Shown one piece after another: positions 1 through 8,360 of a stretch of DNA of 50,912 bases. Every line of letters starts with the position of its first letter. The first letter of the stretch is position 1. The notes beneath the pieces were generated by a model that had not been told where the DNA came from, did not search any database, and saw only the letters and a program-made list of their open reading frames with translations. Both the position numbers and the translations under genes were made by a program. Source of the DNA: Cytophagales bacterium (GTDB taxonomy: Bacteria > Bacteroidota > Bacteroidia > Cytophagales > Cyclobacteriaceae); NCBI GenBank assembly GCA_003504855.1, contig DNZD01000102.1, positions 1-50,912 of the forward strand, in the 5' to 3' direction.

Positions 1-414
1 AGCGATGATATAACCAATCAACATGGTAAGGTTTGAGAGAATGCGGCTGATGTTACGAACAAAGGCTTTTGACAAAGTGAGTTTGGCGCCGTTCATATCC
101 GTCACAATAATTCCCAGGGCCATTTTGCCGATGGTAGCTTGCATATTTGATGACTCCATAAAGGAATAGTAGAGCACCTGAATGGTAAGGGAAACGAGCC
201 AAATTGCGCCAGCGGCCGCCATGATCGCACCAATCATGCCTATGGCAGCATCCGGATCGCCTGAAGCCTCCATGGCTGAAGCCGAACTAAACATACCGAA
301 ACCTAAAGCAGCCAAAATTGGAACAATAACGAAGGTTTGAAGGCAACCGATGATTATAATGTCGACAACAAGGGCCGCAAACCGGCGGAGAAACGAAGCG
401 TAATTGGTATTCAT
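1..414 (-). CDS. RDD family membrane protein (N-terminal part, cut by window edge)
   Basis: I read the minus strand from the ATG at 414 and obtained 138 residues open to the window edge. The N-terminus has the Arg...Asp pattern of the RDD family (FLRRFAALVVDIII), then a hydrophobic segment, an Ala/Gly/Met-rich stretch, a second hydrophobic segment, and the characteristic GKMALGIIVTDMNG followed by FVRNISRILS. RDD proteins are small integral membrane proteins of mostly unknown transport or regulatory role. The C-terminus is missing only because the window ends. It is divergent from the DinB-like gene. Family assignment is good; function is not inferable. Confidence 0.8.
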   Translation of the reverse strand, partial: MNTNYASFLRRFAALVVDIIIIGCLQTFVIVPILAALGFGMFSSASAMEASGDPDAAIGMIGAIMAAAGAIWLVSLTIQVLYYSFMESSNMQATIGKMALGIIVTDMNGAKLTLSKAFVRNISRILSNLTMLIGYIIA

Positions 415-468
415 AAGATGGGGGTTAGGTTATCATATCAATATACAAAACCTTACCCGAAACATTTC

Positions 469-476
469 TATTTTTG
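469..476 (+). promoter_or_regulatory. candidate -7 promoter element (TATTTTTG)
   Basis: TATTTTTG matches the TAnnTTTG -7 consensus of Bacteroidetes housekeeping promoters. It lies 15 nt before the ATG at 492 and includes the TTG at 474 that could otherwise be read as a start. I see no clear TTG -33 element at the usual spacing, so this is tentative. Confidence 0.3.
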
Positions 477-491
477 ACTAAAGCCCAGCTT

Positions 492-1034
492 ATGCACGCT
501 TCCCTGCACAAAATTTTCACGGAAATGGAGGTCCAACGACTTGCACTTTTGGGCCAACTCAAAGGTCTTTCAACGGAGTCCCTGAATCAAAGCCCGTCAC
601 CGGGTGCGTGGTCACTTGCCCAGGTATTCAGTCACATCATTACCAGCGAACGTCTGACACTTAACTATGTCACCAAGAAAATTCAGGCAGCCGAAACCCT
701 CGAGGATAGTGGGGTCTGGGAAGAAATAAAATCCATCCTGCTAACGATCACCCAACGATCTCCTGGCGTAAAGTTCAGGGCACCCAAGGCGATTGTAGAG
801 AAGACTGTCGCATACGCTACCTATCAGGAAATTGAGCAGGCCTGGACTGACGTGCGTGCCCAATTACAATCATTTCTGGACAAGTACCCGGACAAATACA
901 TCCGCCGCAAAGTGGCCCGTCATCCGTTTGCCGGATACCTGAACATAACGCAGGGTGTGACCTTTCTCCGGGAACATATTACCCACCATACACCACAAAT
1001 CAGGAAGTTGCTTGCCAAACAGCCAAACCTGTAA
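492..1034 (+). CDS. DinB-like (DinB_2) family protein
   Basis: A 180-residue protein of the DinB/YfiT four-helix-bundle superfamily. Visible marks are the N-terminal helix, the PGAWSLAQVFSHI segment with a His near residue 48, and the C-terminal REHITHHTPQI with further His residues. Together these resemble the three-His metal site of the family. Some relatives are thiol-dependent transferases; many have no known substrate. The frame is open from a TTG at 474, but that TTG sits inside a -7-like box, so I start at the ATG at 492. The family call is firm; the substrate is unknown. Confidence 0.8.
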   Translation: MHASLHKIFTEMEVQRLALLGQLKGLSTESLNQSPSPGAWSLAQVFSHIITSERLTLNYVTKKIQAAETLEDSGVWEEIKSILLTITQRSPGVKFRAPKAIVEKTVAYATYQEIEQAWTDVRAQLQSFLDKYPDKYIRRKVARHPFAGYLNITQGVTFLREHITHHTPQIRKLLAKQPNL

Positions 1035-1096
1035 TTTCAACCTCCATCGCCATAACATTTCAGTAGCTTCGCCACCATTAATTAAAATCACATTTC

Positions 1097-3631
1097 ATGC
1101 GTCGTATTTTATTGCTTCTTGTATTGGCCACCACTACAGCTATTGGTCAGCCTGCTCTTCAATCTCCGGCCGAATTCCTCGGGTATGAGCTGGGCGATCG
1201 GTTTACCCGTCACGACCGCGTGGTTGCTTACTACCGTCACGTTGATGAGGCGATGCCCAACGTGCAAGTAACTCAGTATGGTGAAACGTTTGAGCACCGG
1301 CCCCTGGTGTATGCCATTGTGGCTTCCGCCGAAAATTTCCAGCGTCTCGAACAGATACGCACCGATAACCTGAAGCGTGCCGGTATGATGGAGGGTACAC
1401 CATCAGCTAATAAAGTGGCCATCGTCTGGCTGAGTTATAACGTGCACGGCAATGAGGCTAATTCAATGGAGGCTTCCATGAAAACATTGTATGAATTAGT
1501 GAATCCTGCCAACGAAAAGACCAAGGCATTTCTAAAGAACACCATCGTGATTATGGATCCTTGTATTAACCCTGACGGCAGGGATCGTTATGCCAACTTC
1601 TATAATCAATATGGCAACAATCCACCCAACCCCTCTTTCGATGCCAAAGAACACCGTGAACCGTGGCCGGGCGGACGCACCAATCACTATTACTTCGACC
1701 TTAACCGCGACTGGGCGTGGCAAACACAGGCTGAGTCGAAGGCGCGTGTAGCTGTTTATAATCAGTGGCTTCCTCATGTTCATGTGGACTTTCACGAGCA
1801 GGGATATAATAATCCCTATTACTTCGCCCCAGCCGCAGAGCCTTACCACGACATTATCACACCCTGGCAGCGCGAATTCCAGACCATGATCGGAAAAAAC
1901 AACGCCCGCTACTTCGATGCACAAGGCTGGTTGTACTTTACCAAAGAAGTCTTTGATCTCTACTATCCCAGCTATGGTGACACATACCCAACCTACAGCG
2001 GCGCTATCGGAATGACCTATGAACAAGGTGGTGGTGGTGCCGGTGGCCTCGTAATCACTACTCGGGAAGGTGATCCCCTGACTTTGAAAGACCGGCTTAC
2101 ACATCATTTCACGGCCGGCATTTCTACCGTTGAAGTTACCAGTCAGCAAGCCGGCCGCGTCGTGGATGAATTTGAAAAATACTATCGGGACAATGTTACC
2201 AATCCTGCTGCTCCCTATAAGTCCTACGTGATCAAAGCAGATAACAATCCGGATAAAGTAAATCAACTCACCCGTTGGATGGATATTCATGGTATCCGAT
2301 ACGGCAAGTCCGGCGCTGCAAGATCACCGTTGCGCGGATATGACTATCAAACCCAAACAGTCACCAACGTTAGCCTGGGCGCTGAAGACCTTATTGTCCC
2401 GGTACACCAACCCAAATCACGATTTATTACCGCCGTATTCGAGCCCACCTCCCATTTATCGGATTCTGCGACATACGATATTACGGCCTGGAACCTGATG
2501 TACAGCTACAACCTGAAAGCATTTGCTACCAGCGAACGCCTGGCTGTGAACAAACCTTTTGTTCCTGCGCAGGCTGAGAATAGTTCCATACCCGATGCAC
2601 CCTATGCCTACTTGTTCCGATACCTGGGGATTCAGGATGCGGTTTTTCTGGCAGCCTTGCACAAGCAAAACATCAAAGTGCGATCAGCACAGTTGGCCTT
2701 CGTCGCCAATGGACAATCCTATGAACCCGGCACGCTGATCGTAACTCGTCGGAACAACGAAGGCGTTACAGACTTTGATCAGGCAATCATCAAACTGGCA
2801 AAAGCACATGGGCGAAAAATAAATACCACCACCACCGGGTTTGTCGAAAAAGGAAAGGACTTTGGATCTGGCTATGTCAATTACCTGAAGGCACCCCGGG
2901 TTGCCATGTTGTTTGGAGAACAGACCGCGTCTAACAATGCAGGTGAAATCTGGCATTTCTTTGAACAACAGCTGAACTATCCCATTACCCAATTGGGACC
3001 CGACTACCTGCGCAGCATTGACCTGAAGAAATACGACGTGCTCATTGTTCCCGAAGGGAACTATCGGGTCTTTGACGACAGTATGCTGGACCAACTAAAT
3101 ACCTGGATCAGTGGCGGAGGGCGCCTGGTCGTATTAGCCAACGCGCTACCTTCATTTGCGGAGAAGAAAGGCTTTGCGTTGAAAGGGTACACTTCTGACA
3201 GCGAGAAAAACGATGCGGAGAAAAAAATGAAAGAGGCACGTGAGCAGGATGTCCTCATGCATTATGAAGACGCCCAAAGGAAACAATTGTCTGAATCCAT
3301 CTCTGGCGCAATCTATAAGGTGGTGATTGATAAGTCACACCCGCTGGCATTTGGATTGGACGGCACGTACTACACGCTTAAGGCAAATGAATTGCGTTAC
3401 GGCTATCTGGAGAATGGCTGGAACGTCGGCACTTTACCCGCCGGTGCCAGGCCCGTGCAGGGTTTTGCCGGCTTCAGCATCAACAAAAAAATGGGAAAGA
3501 GCCTCGCCCTTGGCGTAGAGGACAAGGGGCAGGGGAACATCATTTACATTGTTGACAATCCCCTTTTCCGCAGTTTCTGGGAAGGCGGAAAAATGGTGTT
3601 TGCCAATGCTGTATTCATGGTTGGCCAGTAA
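1097..3631 (+). CDS. Secreted M14-family zinc carboxypeptidase with C-terminal GATase1-like domain
   Basis: An 844-residue exported metallopeptidase. The signal peptide is MRRILLLLVLATTTAIGQ. The zinc-site HxxE is VHGNE (His117, Glu120), the substrate-binding Asn-Arg is in DLNRDW (about 203-204), a third zinc ligand candidate is His233 in VDFHEQG, and the catalytic Glu is likely Glu309 in MTYEQGG. All the expected M14 residues are therefore present and the enzyme should be active. Roughly residues 600-690 resemble a class I amidotransferase/flavodoxin-like fold (YDVLIVPEGNYRVFDD...LNTWISGGGRLVV), as seen in large M14 proteins of Bacteroidota. It probably acts in the periplasm or outside the cell on peptides. 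The substrate is not predictable. It starts 62 nt after the DinB-like gene. Confidence 0.9.
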   Translation: MRRILLLLVLATTTAIGQPALQSPAEFLGYELGDRFTRHDRVVAYYRHVDEAMPNVQVTQYGETFEHRPLVYAIVASAENFQRLEQIRTDNLKRAGMMEGTPSANKVAIVWLSYNVHGNEANSMEASMKTLYELVNPANEKTKAFLKNTIVIMDPCINPDGRDRYANFYNQYGNNPPNPSFDAKEHREPWPGGRTNHYYFDLNRDWAWQTQAESKARVAVYNQWLPHVHVDFHEQGYNNPYYFAPAAEPYHDIITPWQREFQTMIGKNNARYFDAQGWLYFTKEVFDLYYPSYGDTYPTYSGAIGMTYEQGGGGAGGLVITTREGDPLTLKDRLTHHFTAGISTVEVTSQQAGRVVDEFEKYYRDNVTNPAAPYKSYVIKADNNPDKVNQLTRWMDIHGIRYGKSGAARSPLRGYDYQTQTVTNVSLGAEDLIVPVHQPKSRFITAVFEPTSHLSDSATYDITAWNLMYSYNLKAFATSERLAVNKPFVPAQAENSSIPDAPYAYLFRYLGIQDAVFLAALHKQNIKVRSAQLAFVANGQSYEPGTLIVTRRNNEGVTDFDQAIIKLAKAHGRKINTTTTGFVEKGKDFGSGYVNYLKAPRVAMLFGEQTASNNAGEIWHFFEQQLNYPITQLGPDYLRSIDLKKYDVLIVPEGNYRVFDDSMLDQLNTWISGGGRLVVLANALPSFAEKKGFALKGYTSDSEKNDAEKKMKEAREQDVLMHYEDAQRKQLSESISGAIYKVVIDKSHPLAFGLDGTYYTLKANELRYGYLENGWNVGTLPAGARPVQGFAGFSINKKMGKSLALGVEDKGQGNIIYIVDNPLFRSFWEGGKMVFANAVFMVGQ

Positions 3632-3700
3632 TATCCCGAAATAACCGTTAACAAGGCATTGGTCTCAATTCATTAACTTGAATAGCCTAAACACACTATC

Positions 3701-4579
3701 ATGAAAGTACTCCTGCTGTTGTCTGGACTCATTATTTGTCAGGTTGCGCTCGCTCAACAACCTCCGGACACAGAGATCTATGTCTTTGATCTGTCGGTAA
3801 AAAAAGACAAGGTTGTGATCAGTCATCCTGTTAACATCACCGCACATCCGGGTTATGACAACCAGCCGTTCTTTCATCCCACCAAGCCACTGATTTACTA
3901 TACATCGGCACGGGAAGATGGGCGCACGGATCTAATGTGTTATAATTATAAAGACAGGCAAACTACTACTGTTACCAATACCCCAGAGCGCGAATATTCG
4001 CCAACAGTAACCCTTGACGAGCAGTTTCTGTCTTGCATCATTCAACGCGACAATGACGCCCAAGACCTGGGGAAGTACGACCTGGAAGGGGGCCCGGCAT
4101 TCGTAATCATCGATCACCTGAAAGTTGGCTATCATGTATGGGTCGATAACAGCCATCTGGGACTGTTTGTCTTGGGTAATAATGGGAGCCCCAGTACACT
4201 ACATTATTTGTTGCTGCCTATAAAGCGTGACACTGTTCTTGCGGAAAACATAGGCCGATCCCTTCATCGGGTACCCGGTGAAACAGCTTTTAGCTTTGTA
4301 CAAAAAGCAGCAGAAGGGCCGTGGCAAATAAAGAAATATGATGTTAGTGCCCGGCGGGTAATCACCCTCGGTAACACCCTGCCTTCATCGGAAGACTTGT
4401 GCTGGACTTCTGATGGAAAAATTATCATGGGAGACGGCAAGTCTCTCTTCTTTCTGGTGCCCGGCAAAACTGATTGGCAGAACGTACGCGTGGAGTCAGG
4501 TGGCGAAGTGCTGAAAAAAATAACACGCGTTGCCGTAAGTGCGGATCGAAAAAGACTCGCTGTTGTCGTTACGCCGTGA
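3701..4579 (+). CDS. Exported TolB/PD40-like beta-propeller protein
   Basis: A 292-residue protein with a cleavable signal peptide (MKVLLLLSGLIICQVALAQ). The body has repeated blade motifs typical of PD40/TolB propellers, e.g. HPGYDNQPFFHPTKPLIYYTS followed by REDGRTDLMCYN, and TPEREYSPTVTLDEQFLS. Such proteins usually bind other proteins or cell wall components and are not enzymes. It follows the M14 peptidase in the same direction after 69 nt and could be co-transcribed with it. Its TGA stop touches the stop of the convergent YCII gene with no gap. The specific role is unknown. Confidence 0.75.
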   Translation: MKVLLLLSGLIICQVALAQQPPDTEIYVFDLSVKKDKVVISHPVNITAHPGYDNQPFFHPTKPLIYYTSAREDGRTDLMCYNYKDRQTTTVTNTPEREYSPTVTLDEQFLSCIIQRDNDAQDLGKYDLEGGPAFVIIDHLKVGYHVWVDNSHLGLFVLGNNGSPSTLHYLLLPIKRDTVLAENIGRSLHRVPGETAFSFVQKAAEGPWQIKKYDVSARRVITLGNTLPSSEDLCWTSDGKIIMGDGKSLFFLVPGKTDWQNVRVESGGEVLKKITRVAVSADRKRLAVVVTP

Positions 4580-5197
4580 TTATTTCTCGCAGAAAGATCC
4601 TTTGGCGATGTACAGGCTCTTATAGGTAGGGGTTAGTGCTTTGGACTTTACCAAAGGGTCGGCCTCTACTTCACTGTCTTCCAATTTACCTTTCACAATC
4701 ATCAATGAAAGGCCGGCCGATCCCAGTTTCCCGGCTATCAGAACGTCTGATCGAAAATTCTTCATAAACATCACGTGTGATTGCAGATCCTCCATTAACC
4801 CTACCGTCGCATCAAAGCGAACAAATGAGTACATGGTCATTTCAAAGGGCTCTGCTGCCTTGCAAAGACTCCCGTGTACAACTTCGAACGGAAATATCTC
4901 CAGGTTCCAGCGTTTAGCCTTCACGGCAGGATCACTTTCTACCCAAGAAGAAACTTCAGCTACGGACCCGGAGTTAAAAACAAAAATACCGCCACCCCCT
5001 TCAAAAGGGCCCGCGATCTGGAGTTTTCCCTCCTGCCCCAGCCGCTTCATGTTGTTCATGTGTCCCTCCATCAATTTGTCTTCCTCCTCCTTGGCCAGCA
5101 CAGCCTTATCCGTCTTCTTGTTCAAAAAAACAAAAACATAGGGTTGCGCAACAGCTTCAGTGCTGAACAACAGCAGGCATAACAACAACTTATTCAT
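4580..5197 (-). CDS. Exported protein with two YCII-like domains
   Basis: A 205-residue protein starting at the ATG at 5197, one base after the stop of the upstream aminotransferase; a slightly longer frame from 5218 would overlap that gene and spoil the signal peptide (MNKLLLCLLLFSTEAVAQ). The mature part holds two copies of a YCII-like ferredoxin fold. The first runs from YVFVFLN to HGSLC with AGPFEGGGGIFVF and SDPAVKA. The second runs from MYSFVRFD to KGSFC with AGKLGSAGLSLMIV and ADPLVKS. YCII domains are usually cytoplasmic, so export and internal duplication are unusual. It is probably translated together with the aminotransferase. Function unknown. Confidence 0.75.
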   Translation of the reverse strand: MNKLLLCLLLFSTEAVAQPYVFVFLNKKTDKAVLAKEEEDKLMEGHMNNMKRLGQEGKLQIAGPFEGGGGIFVFNSGSVAEVSSWVESDPAVKAKRWNLEIFPFEVVHGSLCKAAEPFEMTMYSFVRFDATVGLMEDLQSHVMFMKNFRSDVLIAGKLGSAGLSLMIVKGKLEDSEVEADPLVKSKALTPTYKSLYIAKGSFCEK

Positions 5198-5198
5198 T

Positions 5199-6356
5199 TT
5201 ATTTTCGGTTAGCATCAATTACTACTTCCACCAGGCGGCTAAGGTCCGTGGTTGTATTGTATACATGTGGCGATACCCGCATGGCATTACCCCTGAAAGA
5301 AACTGAAATTTTTTTCTTTTTGATGTTCTCCTTAAGTCTGGGAATATCTATCGAGGCGGGAAATCTCACGCCAAATAAATGACTCCCCCTGAAGGATTCA
5401 TCTTCCACCCAGCATCCCTGTGCACGTAATTGAGCAATCGCCTTCGTCGAAATGGATGCCGTATATTCCTGTATAGATTCCGGCTTCCATCGATTTACTT
5501 GCCTGATGGCTTCCAGCAACATCGGCACATGAATAAAATTACTGTGCTCGCCAACTTCATAGCGAAGTGCGCCAGGCTGATAGTCTTTTTCATATTGTAC
5601 CAAACCGGTAAAGTCTTCACTGTTCTTCCGGTTGATCCAATTATCTTCGATAGGCCTTCCGTCATCAAAGGCTGATCCATAGTAGGCGAGGCCCAAAGCG
5701 TAGGGACCCATTAGCCATTTATAACCTGCACATACCAACGCATCCGGTTCAATATCTTTAACCTGAAACGGCATTGCGCCAACAGATTGTGTTCCATCGA
5801 TGATTAACCAGGCACCTACCTCTCGTGTGCGCTTACGAATGGCCTGTAGATCAAATCGGGTGCCGTCAGCCCAGTGCACATGTCCCAACGCCACCACTCG
5901 CGTTCGATTATCGATAGCTTCCAGAATACGCAGGTTCCATTCCCTGCCCCTGTGCTCCAATTGATCCGGTGCAGGCACTGCGACGAGCGTTCCATGATGA
6001 TCGGCACACAGTCGTTGCCAGGAATAATAGTTACTGGGAAATTGTTCGGATGCAACAATAACCTTTTCGCCGGCAGACATTCGCACGTTGGCCATGGCAT
6101 TGGCAATCCCATATGAGACGGCCGGTATCAACGCGATCCGATTCGGTTGAGATGCGCCAATCAACCGGGCAAACTCAGCTCGTAAAAATTCTGTCGTAGT
6201 AAAGAAATCCGAAGGGCTCACTTGCATGGGGTTTCTTTTGACCCGCATGCCGGCGAGTCCCGCCGCCTCAACTGATTTCAGTAAAGGTGACATGTAGGCG
6301 CAATTCAGGTAGGTGGCCGATTCCGGTAGCCGAAATAAATGACGCTGAGATTTCAT
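5199..6356 (-). CDS. Class V aminotransferase (cysteine desulfurase/kynureninase-like PLP enzyme)
   Basis: A 385-residue fold-type I PLP enzyme. The Schiff-base lysine is Lys213 in CAGYKWLMGP and the cofactor aspartate is Asp187 in LIIDGTQSVGAMPF. The N-terminal YLNCAYMSPL and the SEQFPSNYYSW segment fit the class V aminotransferase family that includes NifS/SufS, Csd and isopenicillin epimerase-like enzymes. I start at the ATG at 6356 (MKSQRHLFRL); an extension to 6398 is possible but adds a non-homologous-looking stretch. No Fe-S assembly genes lie nearby, so a role in Fe-S biogenesis is not supported. The substrate is open. Confidence 0.82.
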   Translation of the reverse strand: MKSQRHLFRLPESATYLNCAYMSPLLKSVEAAGLAGMRVKRNPMQVSPSDFFTTTEFLRAEFARLIGASQPNRIALIPAVSYGIANAMANVRMSAGEKVIVASEQFPSNYYSWQRLCADHHGTLVAVPAPDQLEHRGREWNLRILEAIDNRTRVVALGHVHWADGTRFDLQAIRKRTREVGAWLIIDGTQSVGAMPFQVKDIEPDALVCAGYKWLMGPYALGLAYYGSAFDDGRPIEDNWINRKNSEDFTGLVQYEKDYQPGALRYEVGEHSNFIHVPMLLEAIRQVNRWKPESIQEYTASISTKAIAQLRAQGCWVEDESFRGSHLFGVRFPASIDIPRLKENIKKKKISVSFRGNAMRVSPHVYNTTTDLSRLVEVVIDANRK

Positions 6357-6577
6357 GGATTGATAGTTACAGAAAAAATCAGAATTGTCTTCCCGCATGA
6401 CGGGTGAGTATTACCATTCAGTAGAATTTCATTTAGGGTACAAAAACAAGCAAAGAACGATTTCTTGATGAGTTTATCCTTCTAAAGTAGCAGTCCCCGG
6501 CCAAATATGCCCATGGGTTTGTACGGGTTACCTGTGATAAGGTCGGACTGATTAACACAGGATTTTGCATTGAGCGT

Positions 6578-6844
6578 ATGAATCTACTACCTGAAATTTA
6601 TCGCGGCATTGAATACATTCGGATATCTTCTCTCCCTAAAGAGCAGAAAGAAATGATTTGGTCAACTTTTCCACACGACAAAATCATCAAAATTGTTAAG
6701 GATCAGGCACTGCTTAACGACTGCATTCTTTATCATGATTTTGTTGCCTGGGCTGCTGTGCCTCACATAGCCAAGTCAGCGGTAGCTGCCCCCTCAAATG
6801 GGTCTGCGCTTGAAGGCGTGTTTGTTAAACTCGCTTTTAAATAA
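6578..6844 (+). CDS. Small conserved-looking protein of unknown function (88 aa)
   Basis: An 88-residue frame starting with MNLLPEIYRGIEYIRIS. I do not recognise a family. The first 60 residues have a plausible soluble mixed helical composition (RISSLPKEQKEMIWSTFPHDKI, abbreviated here to its start and end in meaning), and the tail is Ala-rich (HIAKSAVAAPSNGSALEG). There is no signal peptide or membrane segment. Support for it being real is a hairpin with a T run two bases after its stop, and the absence of any competing frame. It stands alone between long intergenic stretches. Confidence 0.5.
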   Translation: MNLLPEIYRGIEYIRISSLPKEQKEMIWSTFPHDKIIKIVKDQALLNDCILYHDFVAWAAVPHIAKSAVAAPSNGSALEGVFVKLAFK

Positions 6845-6845
6845 T

Positions 6846-6867
6846 CCTGATCCCCGTCAGGCTTTTT
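6846..6867 (+). terminator. Putative intrinsic terminator after the 88-aa gene
   Basis: CCTGA and TCAGG form a 5-bp stem with a six-base loop, followed by CTTTTT. It starts two bases after the TAA of the small gene. The stem is short, so strength is uncertain. Confidence 0.45.
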
Positions 6868-7136
6868 CCGCTCTATTCAAAGGTTACTCACAATTCTATC
6901 TAATTGTCTGATAATCAAATGCCGTGTTGTTAAGTCAGCAATCGCTCCCAGGTTGATCTTTTTTCCACGCAAATTTGAGCTCCTAGCTTACTGACTATTA
7001 ACCAATTAGAAAATCCTGACGCCGGGACAGTCACTGGAGATATCCACAAACTTTTGATTGACGGGGTGGCTCATAAAGCGCAGTAAATCAGAACGTTAAT
7101 GCTTAACCGTCGGATAATGTGGACAAATGAGCCCAA

Positions 7137-7164
7137 TTGTGGATTTCTTTTTACCCTACTTTTA
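7137..7164 (+). promoter_or_regulatory. Candidate promoter for the TlpA-like gene
   Basis: TTG at 7137-7139, a 17-nt spacer and TACTTTTA at 7157-7164 fit TTG-N17..23-TAnnTTTG with one mismatch. The -7 box overlaps a small dyad, CCCTA-CTTT-TAGGG (7154-7167), which could be an operator or a coincidence. Confidence 0.35.
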
Positions 7165-7219
7165 GGGGGTTTCCAAGTGCCTGAATTTGAGCACTTTTGT
7201 AATTGCAATCCAATCGTAC

Positions 7220-7741
7220 ATGCCCGGAAAAACTGACATCATTAAATCATCCAGATCGCTAGTGGCCAGGCCCCTTTTATTCACACTCCTTGTTTTGCTA
7301 TCGGTATCTTCACTGGCCCAGGAGGCCCGATTGATTCACCTGAGCCAATTTCAAGAAGACATCAAATCGGAAAAGGGCAAAATCCAGGTAATCAATTTCT
7401 GGGCAACATGGTGTGCCCCGTGTCTGAAGGAATTGCCTCTTTTCGAAAAGCTCCAATCAGATCGCCCGGACATCCATATAAGGTTGGTTAGCATGGATAT
7501 GGACCTGGACCCTAATCCGGATAAGGTGCGTCGTTTTGTTGCCCGCAAAAAGCTGACCTCGGAAGTCATTATTCTGGATGAACGCAATCCAAACAAATGG
7601 ATTGATCAGGTAGAAAAGAAATGGAGTGGTGCCCTGCCAGCCACACTTATCATCAACAACCAGAATGGCAAGCGGGTGTTTGTAGAACGCGAATTACATG
7701 CCGGTGAACTCGAGAAACTGATCTCAGAAGTAAGTCAATAA
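7220..7741 (+). CDS. Exported TlpA-like thioredoxin-fold oxidoreductase
   Basis: A 173-residue protein from the ATG at 7220. An N-terminal hydrophobic segment (LLFTLLVLLSVSSLAQ) is a signal peptide, so it acts in the periplasm. The active site is WCAPC (Cys65, Cys68) in INFWATWCAPCLKELPLF, and the cis-Pro region is LPATLIIN. This is the classic TlpA/ResA layout, used for disulfide reduction in cytochrome maturation or other periplasmic thiols. A TTG at 7187 would add 11 residues before the signal; I prefer the ATG. It is 10 nt upstream of a second thioredoxin-fold gene and probably forms an operon with it. Confidence 0.85.
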   Translation: MPGKTDIIKSSRSLVARPLLFTLLVLLSVSSLAQEARLIHLSQFQEDIKSEKGKIQVINFWATWCAPCLKELPLFEKLQSDRPDIHIRLVSMDMDLDPNPDKVRRFVARKKLTSEVIILDERNPNKWIDQVEKKWSGALPATLIINNQNGKRVFVERELHAGELEKLISEVSQ

Positions 7742-7751
7742 ATATTTCATT

Positions 7752-8360
7752 ATGAAAAGAATAATCTTCTCTGTGTTAATGGTATTTGCCCTGGTGGCTG
7801 CAACTCCCGAACTCCCGGGCTACGAGGTTGGAGACAAAGCGATTGATTTTAAACTCAAGAATGTTGACGGCCAATTGGTTTCATTAGCTGATTGGAAAGA
7901 TGCCCGCGGATACATCATCATATTTGACTGCAATACCTGCCCTTATTCCAAAGCTTACAATGAGCGGATCATCGCGCTGCACGCCAAATATGCTCCCCTT
8001 GGGTTTCCACTAGTAGCAATCAACGCCAATGATCCGGAGTCGTCAAAGGGAGATAGCTACGCGAACATGATTTCTTACGCCAGGAAGCATGGTTATCAGT
8101 TTCCTTATCTCATAGATGAAACGCAGGAGATTGCGCGCACCTATGGAGCTACCAATACACCGCACGTTTATGTGCTTCAGCGGCAGGGATCCGATTTGCA
8201 GGTAGCCTATATCGGCGCCATTGATGATAACGCAAGGGATGCGAAAGGTGTAACCCGAAGATATGTGGAAGAGGCCATAGATGCCTTACTGGCTGGCAAA
8301 CCCGTGGTGACCACCCGGACCAAAGCCATCGGTTGCGGAATCAAATGGAAGAATTCCTGA
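7752..8360 (+). CDS. Exported redoxin/peroxiredoxin-like thioredoxin-fold protein
   Basis: A 202-residue protein with an N-terminal signal (MKRIIFSVLMVFALVAATPE) and an AhpC/TSA-redoxin fold (GDKAIDFKLKNVDGQLVSL). The active-site motif is CNTCPYSK, Cys60 and Cys63. The Cys-x-x-Cys-Pro pattern and the later ATNTPHVYVL cis-Pro loop match the PRX-like thioredoxin family. It likely reduces or detoxifies in the periplasm together with the TlpA-like protein 10 nt upstream. Its TGA stop abuts the stop of the convergent GH3 gene inside the palindrome CCTGATCAGG. Confidence 0.8.
   Translation: MKRIIFSVLMVFALVAATPELPGYEVGDKAIDFKLKNVDGQLVSLADWKDARGYIIIFDCNTCPYSKAYNERIIALHAKYAPLGFPLVAINANDPESSKGDSYANMISYARKHGYQFPYLIDETQEIARTYGATNTPHVYVLQRQGSDLQVAYIGAIDDNARDAKGVTRRYVEEAIDALLAGKPVVTTRTKAIGCGIKWKNS

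Larger units (their letters stand above)
6845..7219. other. Intergenic region of about 375 bp
   Basis: Apart from the short hairpin at its left end and a candidate promoter near 7137-7164, I see no gene, tRNA-like cloverleaf or repeat here. There is no frame of convincing length on either strand. Confidence 0.6.

Noticed and set aside
1532..2290. A 252-residue open frame on the minus strand inside the M14 peptidase gene
   Set aside because: It is antisense to a complete, motif-bearing gene; its sequence has no domain I recognise and its openness follows from the codon pattern of the sense gene.
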